From: Heracleum sosnowskyi
Lineage: Eukaryota; Streptophyta; Magnoliopsida; Apiales; Apiaceae
Direction: 5' to 3'
Assembly (NCBI GenBank): GCA_030848705.1
Contig: JAUIZM010000143.1
Coordinates: 84,227 to 148,226, forward strand
DNA length: 64,000 nt
Below, piece by piece: positions 42,120 through 55,500 of the stretch. Position 1 is the stretch's first letter; every line of letters starts with the position of its first letter. Both the position numbers and the translations under genes were made by a program. The notes under the pieces are model-generated. The model was not told the origin of the DNA. It saw only the letters and a list, made by a program, of their open reading frames with translations, and searched no databases.

Positions 42120-45100
42120 ACGTGAAAAAATGGAGGTACAAAATGGACGTACGGACCAAAAAACGCGAAGTTTCATTTCCGGAAATGGGTTTTTTCGACC
42201 CCCGAAAATGGGAAAAAACCCACTTTTTGGCCCAAAACTGGTTTCACTGGCATTTTCACGCGCTCAAAAAACGAGGTTCCGGACATTTTTCTTCCGATTT
42301 TTTTGTCACGTGCTAAAATGGAGGTACAAAATGGACGTACGGACCAAAAAACGCGAAGTTTCATTTCCGGAAATGGGTTTTTTCGACCCCCGAAAATGGG
42401 AAAAAACCCACTTTTTGGCCCAAAACTGGTTTCACTTGCATTTTCACGCGCTCAAAAAATGAGGTTCCGGACATTTTTAGTCCGATTTTTTTTGTCACGT
42501 GCTAAAATGGAGGTACAAAATGGACGTACGGACCAAAAAACGCGAAATTTCATTTCCGGAAATGGGTTTTTTCGACCCCCGAAAATGGGAAAAAACCCAC
42601 TTTTTTGCCCAAAACTGTTTTCACTAGCATTTTCACGCGCTCAAAAAACGAGGTTCCGGACATTTTTCTTCCGATTTTTTTTGTCACGTGCTAAAATGGA
42701 GGTACAAAATGGATGTACGGACCAAAAAACGCGAAATTTCATTTCCCGAAATGGGTTTTTTCGACCCCCGAAAATGGGAAAAAACCCACTTTTTGGCCCA
42801 AAACTGGTTTCACTGGCATTTTCACGCGCTCAAAAAACGAGGTTCCGGACATTTTTCTTCCGATTTTTTTTGTCACGTGCTAAAATGGAGGTACAAAATG
42901 GACGTACGGACCAAAAAACGCGAAATTTCATTTCCGGAAATGGGTTTTTTCGACCCCCGAAAATGGGAAAAAACCCACTTTTTGGCCCAAAACTGGTTTC
43001 ACTGGCATTTTCACGCGCTCAAAAAACGAGGTTCCGGACATTTTTCTTCCGATTTTTTTTGTCACGTGCTAAAATGGAGGTACAAAATGGACGTACGGAC
43101 CAAAAAACGCGAAATTTCATTTCCGGAAATGGGTTTTTTCGACCCCCGAAAATGGGAAAAAACCCACTTTTTGGCCCAAAACTGGTTTCACTGGCATTTT
43201 CACGCGCTCAAAAAACGAGGTTCCGGACATTTTTCTTCCGATTGTTTTTGTCACGTGCTAAAATGGAGGTACAAAATGGACGTACGGACCAAAAAACGCG
43301 AAATTTCATTTCCGAAAATGGGTTTTTTCGAACCCCGAAAATGGGAAAAACCCACTTTTTGGCCCAAAACTGGTTTCACTGGCATTTTCACGCGCTCAAA
43401 AAACGAGGTTCCGGACATTTTTCTTCCGATTTTTTTTGTCACGTGCTAAAATGGAGGTACAAAATGGACGTACGGACCAAAAAACGCGAAGTTTCATTTC
43501 CGGAAATAGGTTTTTTCGACCCCCGAAAATGGGAAAAAACCCACTTTTTGGCCCAAAACTGTTTTCACTAGCATTTTCACGCGCTCAAAAAACGAGGTTC
43601 CGGACATTTTTAGTCCGATTTTTTATGTCACGTGCTAAAATGGAGGTACAAAATGGACGTACGGACCAAAAAACGCGAAATTTCATTTCCGGAAATGGGT
43701 TTTTTCGACCCCCGAAAATGGGAAAAAACCCACTTTTTTGCCCAAAACTGTTTTCACTAGCATTTTCACGCACTCAAAAAACGAGGTTCCGGACATTTTT
43801 CTTCCGATTTTTTTTGTCACGTGCTAAAATGGAGGTACAAAATGGACGTACGGACCAAAAAACGCTAAATTTCATTTCCGGAAATGGGTTTTTTCGACCC
43901 CCGAAAATGGGAAAAAACCCATTTTTTGGCCCAAAACTGGTTTCACTGGCATTTTCACGCGCTCAAAAAACGAGGTTCCGGACATTTTTCTTCCGATTTT
44001 TTTTGTCACGTGCTAAAATGGAGGTACAAAATGGACGTACGGACCAAAAAACGTGAAATTTCATTTCTGAAAATGGGTTTTTTCGACACCCGAAAATGGG
44101 AAAAAACCCACTTTTTGGCCCAAAACTGGTTTCACTGGCATTTTCACGCGCTCAAAAAACGAGGTTCCGGACATTTTTCTTCCGATTTTTTTTGTCACGT
44201 GCTAAAATGGAGGTACAAAATAGACGTACGGACCAAAAAATGCGAAGTTTCATTTCCGGAAATGGGTTTTTTCGACCCCCGAAAATGGGAAAAAACCCAC
44301 TTTTTGGCCCAAAACTGGTTTCACTGGCATTTTCACGCGCTCAAAAAACGAGGTTCCGGACATTTTTCTTCCGATTTTTTTTGTCACGTGCTAAAATGGA
44401 GGTACAAAATGGACGTACGGACCAAAAAACGCGAAATTTCATTTCCGGAAATGGGTTTTTTCGACCCCCGAAAATGGGAAAAAACCCACTTTTTGGCCCA
44501 AAACTGTTTTCACTAGCATTTTCACGCGCTCAAAAAACGAGGTTCCGGACATTTTTCTTCCGATTTTTTTTGTCACGTGAAAAAATGGAGGTACAAAATG
44601 GACGTACGGACCAAAAAACGCGAAGTTTCATTTCCGGAAATGGGTTTTTTCGACCCCCGAAAATGGGAAAAAACCCACTTTTTGGCCCAAAACTGGTTTC
44701 ACTGGCATTTTCACGCGCTCAAAAAACGAGGTTCCGGACATTTTTCTTCCGATTTTTTTGTCACGTGCTAAAATGGAGGTACAAAATGGACGTACGGACC
44801 TAAAAACGCGAAGTTTCATTTCCGGAAATGGGTTTTTTCGACCCCCGAAAATGGGAAAAAACCCACTTTTTGGCCCAAAACTGGTTTCACTTGCATTTTC
44901 ACGCGCTCAAAAAATGAGGTTCCGGACATTTTTAGTCCGATTTTTTTTGTCACGTGCTAAAATGGAGGTACAAAATGGACGTACGGACCAAAAAACGCGA
45001 AATTTCATTTCCGGAAATGGGTTTTTTCGACCCCCGAAAATGGGAAAAAACCCACTTTTTTGCCCAAAACTGTTTTCACTAGCATTTTCACGCGCTCAAA

Positions 45101-46095
45101 AAACGAGGTTCCGGACATTTTTCTTCCGATTTTTTTTGTCACGTGCTAAAATGGAGGTACAAAATGGATGTACGGACCAAAAAACGCGAAATTTCATTTC
45201 CCGAAATGGGTTTTTTCGACCCCCGAAAATGGGAAAAAACCCACTTTTTGGCCCAAAACTGGTTTCACTGGCATTTTCACGCGCTCAAAAAACGAGGTTC
45301 CGGACATTTTTCTTCCGATTTTTTTTGTCACGTGCTAAAATGGAGGTACAAAATGGACGTACGGACCAAAAAACGCGAAATTTCATTTCCGGAAATGGGT
45401 TTTTTCGACCCCCGAAAATGGGAAAAAACCCACTTTTTGGCCCAAAACTGGTTTCACTGGCATTTTCACGCGCTCAAAAAACGAGGTTCCGGACATTTTT
45501 CTTCCGATTTTTTTTGTCACGTGCTAAAATGGAGGTACAAAATGGACGTACGGACCAAAAAACGCGAATTTTCATTTCCGGAAATGGGTTTTTTCGACCC
45601 CCGAAAATGGGAAAAAACCCACTTTTTGGCCCAAAACTGGTTTCACTGGCATTTTCACGCGCTCAAAAAACGAGGTTCCGGACATTTTTCTTCCGATTTT
45701 TTTTGTCACGTGCTAAAATGGAGGTACAAAATGGACGTACGGACCAAAAAACGCGAAATTTCATTTCCGAAAATGGGTTTTTTCGAACCCCGAAAATGGG
45801 AAAAACCCACTTTTTGGCCCAAAACTGGTTTCACTGGCATTTTCACGCGCTCAAAAAACGAGGTTCCGGACATTTTTCTTCCGATTTTTTTTGTCACGTG
45901 CTAAAATGGAGGTACAAAATGGACGTACGGACCAAAAAACGCGAAGTTTCATTTCCGGAAATAGGTTTTTTCGACCCCCGAAAATGGGAAAAAACCCACT
46001 TTTTGGCCCAAAACTGTTTTCACTAGCATTTTCACGCGCTCAAAAAACGAGGTTCCGGACATTTTTAGTCCGATTTTTTTTGTCACGTGCTAAAA
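42120..46095 (+). repeat. 13-monomer period (2455 bp), two copies
   Basis: About 42120-43640 matches 44575-46095 at an offset of 2455 bp. Shared private markers are CACGTGAAAAAATGG, the short T run GATTTTTTTGTC, AAAATGGATGTACGG (near 42710 and 45165) and CATTTCCCGAAATGG (near 42741 and 45196). Differences such as GCGAAATTTC versus GCGAATTTTC near 43107 and 45563 show some divergence. Confidence 0.75.
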
Positions 46096-47022
46096 TGGAG
46101 GTACAAAATGGACGTACGGACCAAAAAACGTGAAATTTCATTTCCGGAAATGGGTTTTTTCGACCCCCGAAAATGGGAAAAAACCCACTTTTTTGCCCAA
46201 AACTGTTTTCACTAGCATTTTCACGCGCTCAAAAAACGAGGTTCCGGACATTTTTCTTCCGATTTTTTTTGTCACGTGCTAAAATGGAGGTACAAAATGG
46301 ACGTACGGACCAAAAAACGCGAAATTTCATTTCCGGAAATGGGTTTTTTCGACCCCCGAAAATGGGAAAAAACCCACTTTTTGGCCCAAAACTGGTTTCA
46401 CTGGCATTTTCACGCGCTCAAAAAACGAGGTTCCGGACATTTTTCTTCCGATTTTATTTGTCACGTGCTAAAATGGAGGTACAAAATGGACGTACGGACC
46501 AAAAAACGCGAAATTTCATTTCCGAAAATGTGTTTTTTCGACCCCCGAAAATGGGAAAAACCCACTTTTTGGCCCAAAACTGGTTTCACTAGCATTTTCA
46601 CGCGCTCAAAAAACGAGGTTCCGGACATTTTTCTTCCGATTTTTTTTGTCACGTGCTAAAATGGAGGTACAAAATGGACGTACGGACCAAAAAACGCGAA
46701 GTTTCATTTCCGGAAATGGGTTTTTTCGACCCCCGAAAATGGGAAAAAACCCACTTTTTGGCCCAAAACTGGTTTCACTGGCATTTTCACGCGCTCAAAA
46801 AACGAGGTTCCGGACATTTTTCTTCCGATTTTATTTGTCACGTGCTAAAATGGAGGTACAAAATGGACGTACGGACCAAAACACGCGAAATTTCATTTCC
46901 GAAAATGTGTTTTTTCGACCCCCGAAAATGGGAAAAACCCACTTTTTGGCCCAAAACTGGTTTCACTAGCATTTTCACGCGCTCAAAAAACGAGGTTCCG
47001 GACATTTTTCTTCCGATTTTTT

Positions 47023-50000
47023 TTGTCACGTGCTAAAATGGAGGTACAAAATGGACGTACGGACCAAAAAACGCGAAGTTTCATTTCCGGAAATGGGTTT
47101 TTTCGACCCCCGAAAATGGGAAAACACCCACTTTTTGGCCCAAAACTGGTTTCACTGGCATTTTCACGCGCTCAAAAAACGAGGTTCCGGACATTTTTCT
47201 TCCGATTTTTTTTGTCACGTGCTAAAATGGAGGTACAAAATGGACGTACGGACCAAAAAACGCGAAATTTCATTTCCGAAAATGTGTTTTTTTGACCCCC
47301 GAAAATGGGAAAAACCCACTTTTTGGCCCAAAACTGGTTTCACTAGCATTTTCACGCCCTCAAAAAACGAGGTTCCGGACATTTTTCTTCCGATTTTTTT
47401 TGTCACGTGCTAAAATGGAGGTACAAAATGGACGTACGGACCAAAAAACGCGAAGTTTCATTTCCGGAAATGGGTTTTTTCGACCCCCGAAAATGGGAAA
47501 AAACCCACTTTTTGGCCCAAAACTGGTTTCACTGGCATTTTCACGCGCTCAAAAAACGAGGTTCCGGACATTTTTCTTCCGATTTTTTTTGTCACGTGCT
47601 AAAATGGAGGTACAAAATGGACGTACGGACCAAAAAACGCGAAATTTCATTTCCGGAAATGGGTTTTTTCGACCCCCGAAAATGGGAAAAAACCCACTTT
47701 TTCGCCCAAAACTGGTTTCACTGGCATTTTCACGCGCTCAAAAAACGAGGTTCCGGACATTTTTCTTCCGATTTTTTTTGTCACGTGAAAAAATGGAGGT
47801 ACAAAATGGACGTACGGACCAAAAAACGCGAAGTTTCATTTCCGGAAATGGGTTTTTTCGACCCCCGAAAATGGGAAAAAACCCACTTTTTGGCCCAAAA
47901 CTGGTTTCACTGGCATTTTCACGCGCTCAAAAAACGAGGTTCCGGACATTTTTCTTCCGATTTTTTTGTCACGTGCTAAAATGGAGGTACAAAATGGACG
48001 TACGGACCAAAAAACGCGAAGTTTCATTTCCGGAAATGGGTTTTTTCGACCCCCGAAAATGGGAAAAAACCCACTTTTTGGCCCAAAACTGGTTTCACTT
48101 GCATTTTCACGCGCTCAAAAAATGAGGTTCCGGACATTTTTAGTCCGATTTTTTTTGTCACGTGCTAAAATGGAGGTACAAAATGGACGTACGGACCAAA
48201 AAACGCGAAATTTCATTTCCGGAAATGGGTTTTTTCGACCCCCGAAAATGGGAAAAAACCCACTTTTTGGCCCAAAACTGGTTTCACTGGCATTTTCACG
48301 CGCTCAAAAAACGAGGTTCCGGACATTTTTCTTCCGATTTTTTTTGTCACGTGCTAAAATGGAGGTACAAAATGGACGTACGGACCAAAAAACGCGAAAT
48401 TTCATTTCCGAAAATGGGTTTTTTCGAACCCCGAAAATGGGAAAAACCCACTTTTTGGCCCAAAACTGGTTTCACTGGCATTTTCACGCGCTCAAAAAAC
48501 GAGGTTCCGGACATTTTTCTTCCGATTTTTTTTGTCACGTGCTAAAATGGAGGTACAAAATGGACGTACGGACCAAAAAACGCGAAGTTTCATTTCCGGA
48601 AATAGGTTTTTTCGACCCCCGAAAATGGGAAAAAACCCACTTTTTGGCCCAAAACTGTTTTCACTAGCATTTTCACGCGCTCAAAAAACGAGGTTCCGGA
48701 CATTTTTAGTCCGATTTTTTATGTCACGTGCTAAAATGGAGGTACAAAATGGACGTACGGACTAAAAAACGCGAAATTTCATTTCCGGAAATGGGTTTTT
48801 TCGACCCCCGAAAATGGGAAAAAACCCACTTTTTTGCCCAAAACTGTTTTCACTAGCATTTTCACGCACTCAAAAAACGAGGTTCCGGACATTTTTCTTC
48901 CGATTTTTTTTGTCACGTGCTAAAATGGAGGTACAAAATGGACGTACGGACCAAAAAACGCGAAATTTCATTTCCGGAAATGGGTTTTTTCGACCCCCGA
49001 AAATGGGAAAAAACCCATTTTTTGGCCCAAAACTGGTTTCACTGGCATTTTCACGCGCTCAAAAAACGAGTTCCGGACATTTTTCTTCCGATTTTTTTTG
49101 TCACGTGCTAAAATGGAGGTACAAAATGGACGTACGGACCAAAAAACGTGAAATTTCATTTCTGAAAATGGGTTTTTTCGACACCCGAAAATGGGAAAAA
49201 ACCCACTTTTTGGCCCAAAACTGGTTTCACTGGCATTTTCACGCGCTCAAAAAATGAGGTTCCGGACATTTTTCTTCCGATTTTTTTTGTCACGTGCTAA
49301 AATGGAGGTACAAAATAGACGTACGGACCAAAAAATGCGAAGTTTCATTTCCGGAAATGGGTTTTTTCGACCCCCGAAAATGGGAAAAAACCCACTTTTT
49401 GGCCCAAAACTGGTTTCACTGGCATTTTCACGCGCTCAAAAAACGAGGTTCCGGACATTTTTCTTCCGATTTTTTTTGTCACGTGCTAAAATGGAGGTAC
49501 AAAATGGACGTACGGACCAAAAAACGCGAAATTTCATTTCCGGAAATGGGTTTTTTCGACCCCCGAAAATGGGAAAAAACCCACTTTTTTGCCCAAAACT
49601 GTTTTCACTAGCATTTTCACGCGCTCAAAAAACGAGGTTCCGGACATTTTTCTTCCGATTTTTTTTGTCACGTGCTAAAATGGAGGTACAAAATGGACGT
49701 ACGGACCAAAAAACGCGAAATTTCATTTCCGGAAATGGGTTTTTTCGACCCCCGAAAATGGGAAAAAACCCACTTTTTGGCCCAAAACTGGTTTCACTGG
49801 CATTTTCACGCGCTCAAAAAACGAGGTTCCGGACATTTTTCTTCCGATTTTTTTTGTCACGTGCTAAAATGGAGGTACAAAATGGACGTACGGACCAAAA
49901 AACGCGAAATTTCATTTCCGAAAATGTGTTTTTTCGACCCCCGAAAATGGGAAAAACCCACTTTTTGGCCCAAAACTGGTTTCACTGGCATTTTCACGCG

Positions 50001-51447
50001 CTCAAAAAACGAGGTTCCGGACATTTTTCTTCCGATTTTTTTTGTCACGTGCTAAAATGGAGGTACAAAATGGACGTACGGACCAAAAAACGTGAAGTTT
50101 CATTTCCGAAAATGTGTTTTTTCGACCCCCGAAAATGGGAAAAACCCACTTTTTGGCCCAAAACTGGTTTCACTAGCATTTTCACGCGCTCAAAAAACGA
50201 GGTTCCGGACATTTTTCTTCCGATTTTTTTTGTCACGTGCTAAAATGGAGGTACAAAATGGACGTACGGACCAAAAAACGCGAAGTTTCATTTCCGGAAA
50301 TGGGTTTTTTCGACCCCCGAAAATGGGAAAAAACCCACTTTTTGGCCCAAAACTGGTTTCACTGGCATTTTCACGCGCTCAAAAAACGAGGTTCCGGACA
50401 TTTTTCTTCCGATTTTTTTTGTCACGTGCTAAAATGGAGGTACAAAATGGACGTACGGACCAAAAAACGCGAAATTTCATTTCCGAAAATGTGTTTTTTC
50501 GACCCCCGAAAATGGGAAAAACCCACTTTTTGGCCCAAAACTGGTTTCACTAGCATTTTCACGCCCTCAAAAAACGAGGTTCCGGACATTTTTCTTCCGA
50601 TTTTTTTTGTCACGTGCTAAAATGGAGGTACAAAATGGACGTACGGACCAAAAAACGCGAAGTTTCATTTCCGGAAATGGGTTTTTTCGACCCCCGAAAA
50701 TGGGAAAAAACCCACTTTTTGGCCCAAAACTGGTTTCACTGGCATTTTCACGCGCTCAAAAAACGAGGTTCCGGACATTTTTCTTCCGATTTTTTTTGTC
50801 ACGTGCTAAAATGGAGGTACAAAATGGACGTACGGACCAAAAAACGCGAAATTTCATTTCCGGAAATGGGTTTTTTCGACCCCCGAAAATGGGAAAAAAC
50901 CCACTTTTTCGCCCAAAACTGGTTTCACTGGCATTTTCACGCGCTCAAAAAACGAGGTTCCGGACATTTTTCTTCCGATTTTTTTTGTCACGTGAAAAAA
51001 TGGAGGTACAAAATGGACGTACGGACCAAAAAACGCGAAGTTTCATTTCCGGAAATGGGTTTTTTCGACCCCCGAAAATGGGAAAAAACCCACTTTTTGG
51101 CCCAAAACTGGTTTCACTGGCATTTTCACGCGCTCAAAAAACGAGGTTCCGGACATTTTTCTTCCGATTTTTTTGTCACGTGCTAAAATGGAGGTACAAA
51201 ATGGACGTACGGACCAAAAAACGCGAAGTTTCATTTCCGGAAATGGGTTTTTTCGACCCCCGAAAATGGGAAAAAACCCACTTTTTGGCCCAAAACTGGT
51301 TTCACTTGCATTTTCACGCGCTCAAAAAATGAGGTTCCGGACATTTTTAGTCCGATTTTTTTTGTCACGTGCTAAAATGGAGGTACAAAATGGACGTACG
51401 GACCAAAAAACGCGAAATTTCATTTCCGGAAATGGGTTTTTTCGACC
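47023..51447 (+). repeat. 17-monomer period (3207 bp), two copies
   Basis: About 47023-48240 matches 50230-51447 at an offset of 3207 bp. The shared TTTTTCGCCCAAAACTGG variant near 47701 and 50908 and TTCACGCCCTC near 47352 and 50559 support common origin by duplication within the array. Confidence 0.7.
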
Positions 51448-52539
51448 CCCGAAAATGGGAAAAAACCCACTTTTTTGCCCAAAACTGTTTTCACTAGCAT
51501 TTTCACGCGCTCAAAAAACGAGGTTCCGGACATTTTTCTTCCGATTTTTTTTGTCACGTGCTAAAATGGAGGTACAAAATGGACGTACGGACCAAAAAAC
51601 GCGAAATTTCATTTCCGGAAATGGGTTTTTTCGACCCCCGAAAATGGGAAAAAACCCACTTTTTGGCCCAAAACTGGTTTCACTGGCATTTTCACGCGCT
51701 CAAAAAACGAGGTTCCGGACATTTTTCTTCCGATTTTTTTTGTCACGTGCTAAAATGGAGGTACAAAATGGACGTACGGACCAAAAAACGCGAAATTTCA
51801 TTTCCGGAAATGGGTTTTTTCGACCCCCGAAAATGGGAAAAAACCCACTTTTTGGCCCAAAACTGGTTTCACTGGCATTTTCACGCGCTCAAAAAACGAG
51901 GTTCCGGACATTTTTCTTCCGATTTTTTTTGTCACGTGCTAAAATGGAGGTACAAAATGGACGTACGGACCAAAAAACGCGAAATTTCATTTCCGGAAAT
52001 GGGTTTTTTCGACCCCCGAAAATGGGAAAAAACCCACTTTTTGGCCCAAAACTGGTTTCACTGGCATTTTCACGCGCTCAAAAAACGAGGTTCCGGACAT
52101 TTTTCTTCCGATTTTTTTTGTCACGTGCTAAAATGGAGGTACAAAATGGACGTACGGACCAAAAAACGCGAAATTTCATTTCCGAAAATGGGTTTTTTCG
52201 AACCCCGAAAATGGGAAAAACCCACTTTTTGGCCCAAAACTGGTTTCACTGGCATTTTCACGCGCTCAAAAAACGAGGTTCCGGACATTTTTCTTCCGAT
52301 TTTTTTTGTCACGTGCTAAAATGGAGGTACAAAATGGACGTACGGACCAAAAAACGCGAAGTTTCATTTCCGGAAATAGGTTTTTTCGACCCCCGAAAAT
52401 GAGAAAAAACCCACTTTTTGGCCCAAAACTGTTTTCACTAGCATTTTCACGCGCTCAAAAAACGAGGTTCCGGACATTTTTAGTCCGATTTTTTATGTCA
52501 CGTGCTAAAATGGAGGTACAAAATGGACGTACGGACTAA

Positions 52540-55500
52540 AAAACGCGAAATTTCATTTCCGGAAATGGGTTTTTTCGACCCCCGAAAATGGGAAAAAACC
52601 CACTTTTTTGCCCAAAACTGTTTTCACTAGCATTTTCACGCACTCAAAAAACGAGGTTCCGGACATTTTTCTTCCGATTTTTTTTGTCACATGCTAAAAT
52701 GGAGGTACAAAATGGACGTACGGACCAAAAAACGCGAAATTTCATTTCCGGAAATGGGTTTTTTCGACCCCCGAAAATGGGAAAAAACCCATTTTTTGGC
52801 CCAAAACTGGTTTCACTGGCGTTTTCACGCGCTCAAAAAACGAGGTTCCGGACATTTTTCTTCCGATTTTTTTTGTCACGTGCTAAAATGGAGGTACAAA
52901 ATTGACGTACGGACCAAAAAACGTGAAATTTCATTTCTGAAAATGGGTTTTTTCGACATCCGAAAATGGGAAAAAACCCACTTTTTGGCCCAAAACTGGT
53001 TTCACTGGCATTTTCACGCGCTCAAAAAACGAGGTTCCGGACATTTTTCTTCCGATTTTTTTTGTCACGTGCTAAAATGGAGGTACAAAATAGACGTACG
53101 GACCAAAAAATGCGAAGTTTCATTTCCGGAAATGGGTTTTTTCGACCCCCGAAAATGGGAAAAAACCCACTTTTTGGCCCAAAACTGGTTTCACTGGCAT
53201 TTTCACGCGCTCAAAAAACGAGGTTCCGGACATTTTTCTTCCGATTTTTTTTGTCACGTGCTAAAATGGAGGTACAAAATGGACGTACGGACCAAAAAAC
53301 GCGAAATTTCATTTCCGGAAATGGGTTTTTTCGACCCCCGAAAATGGGAAAAAACCCACTTTTTTGCCCAAAACTGTTTTCACTAGCATTTTCACGCGCT
53401 CAAAAAACGAGGTTCCGAACATTTTTCTTCCGATTTTTTTTGTCACGTGCTAAAATGGAGGTACAAAATGGACGTACGGACCAAAAAACGCGAAATTTCA
53501 TTTCCGGAAATGGGTTTTTTCGACCCCCGAAAATGGGAAAAAACCCACTTTTTGGCCCAAACCTGGTTTCACTGGCATTTTCACGCGCTCAAAAAACGAG
53601 GTTCCGGACATTTTTCTTCCGATTTTTTTTGTCACGTGCTAAAATGGAGGTACAAAATGGACGTACGGACCAAAAAACGCGAAATTTCATTTCCGAAAAT
53701 GTGTTTTTTCGACCCCCGAAAATGGGAAAAACCCACTTTTTGGCCCAAAACTGGTTTCACTGGCATTTTCACGCGCTCAAAAAACGAGGTTCCGGACATT
53801 TTTCTTCCGATTTTTTTTGTCACGTGCTAAAATGGAGGTACAAAATGGACGTACGGACCAAAAAATGTGAAGTTTCATTTCCGGAAATGGGTTTGTTCGA
53901 CCCCCGAAAATGGGAAAAAACCCACTTTTTGGCCCAAAACTGGTTTCACTGGCATTTTCACGCGCTCAAAAAACGAGGTTCCGGACATTTTTCTTCCGAT
54001 TTTTTTTGTCACGTGCTAAAATGGAGGTACAAAATGGACGTACGGACCAAAAAACGTGAAATTTCATTTCCGGAAATGGGTTTTTTCGACCCCCGAAAAT
54101 GGGAAAAAACCCACTTTTTTGCCCAAAACTGTTTTCACTAGCATTTTCACGCGCTCAAAAAACGAGGTTCCGGACATTTTTCTTCCGATTATTTTTGTCA
54201 CGTGCTAAAATGGAGGTACAAAATGGACGTACGGACCAAAAAACGCGAAATTTCATTTCCGGAAATGGGTTTTTTCGACCCCCGAAAATGGGAAAAAACC
54301 CACTTTTTGGCCCAAAACTGGTTTCACTGGCATTTTCACGCGCTCAAAAAACGAGGTTCCGGACATTTTTCTTCCGATTTTATTTGTCACGTGCTAAAAT
54401 GGAGGTACAAAATGGACGTACGGACCAAAAAACGCGAAATTTCATTTCCGAAAATGTGTTTTTTCGACCCCCGAAAATGGGAAAAAACCCACTTTTTGGC
54501 CCAAAACTGGTTTCACTAGCATTTTCACGCGCTCAAAAAACGAGGTTCCGGACATTTTTCTTCCGATTTTTTTTGTCATGTGCTAAAATGGAGGTACAAA
54601 ATGGACGTACGGACCAAAAAACGCGAAGTTTCATTTCCGGAAATGGGTTTTTTCGACCCCCGAAAATGGGAAAAAACCCACTTTTTGGCCCAAAACTGAT
54701 TTCACTGGCATTTTCACGCGCTCAAAAAACGAGGTTCCGGACATTTTTCTTCCGATTTTTTTTGCCACGTGCTAAAATGGAGGTACAAAATGGACGTACG
54801 GACCAAAAAACGCGAAATTTCATTTCCGAAAATGTGTTTTTTCGACCCCCGAAAATGGGAAAAACCCACTTTTTAGCCCAAAACTGGTTTCACTAGCATT
54901 TTCACGCCCTCAAAAAACGAGGTTCCGGACATTTTTCTTCCGATTTTTTTTGTCACGTGCTAAAATGGAGGTACAAAATGGACGTACGGACCAAAAAACG
55001 CGAAGTTTCATTTCCGGAAATGGGTTTTTTCGACCCCCGAAAATGGGAAAAAACCCACTTTTTGGCCCAAAACTGGTTTCACTGGCATTTTCACGCGCTC
55101 AAAAAACGAGGTTCCGGACATTTTTCTTCCGATTTTTTTTGTCACGTGAAAAAATGGAGGTACAAAATGGACGTACGGACCAAAAAACGCGAAGTTTCAT
55201 TTCCGGAAATGGGTTTTTTCGACCCCCGAAAATGGGAAAAAACCCACTTTTTGGCCCAAAACTGGTTTCACTGGCATTTTCACGCGCTCAAAAAACGAGG
55301 TTCCGGACATTTTTCTTCCGATTTTTTTGTCACGTGCTAAAATGGAGGTACAAAATGGACGTACGGACCAAAAAACGCGAAGTTTCATTTCCGGAAATGG
55401 GTTTTTTCGACCCCCGAAAATGGGAAAAAACCCACTTTTTGGCCCAAAACTGGTTTCACTTGCATTTTCACGCGCTCAAAAAATGAGGTTCCGGACATTT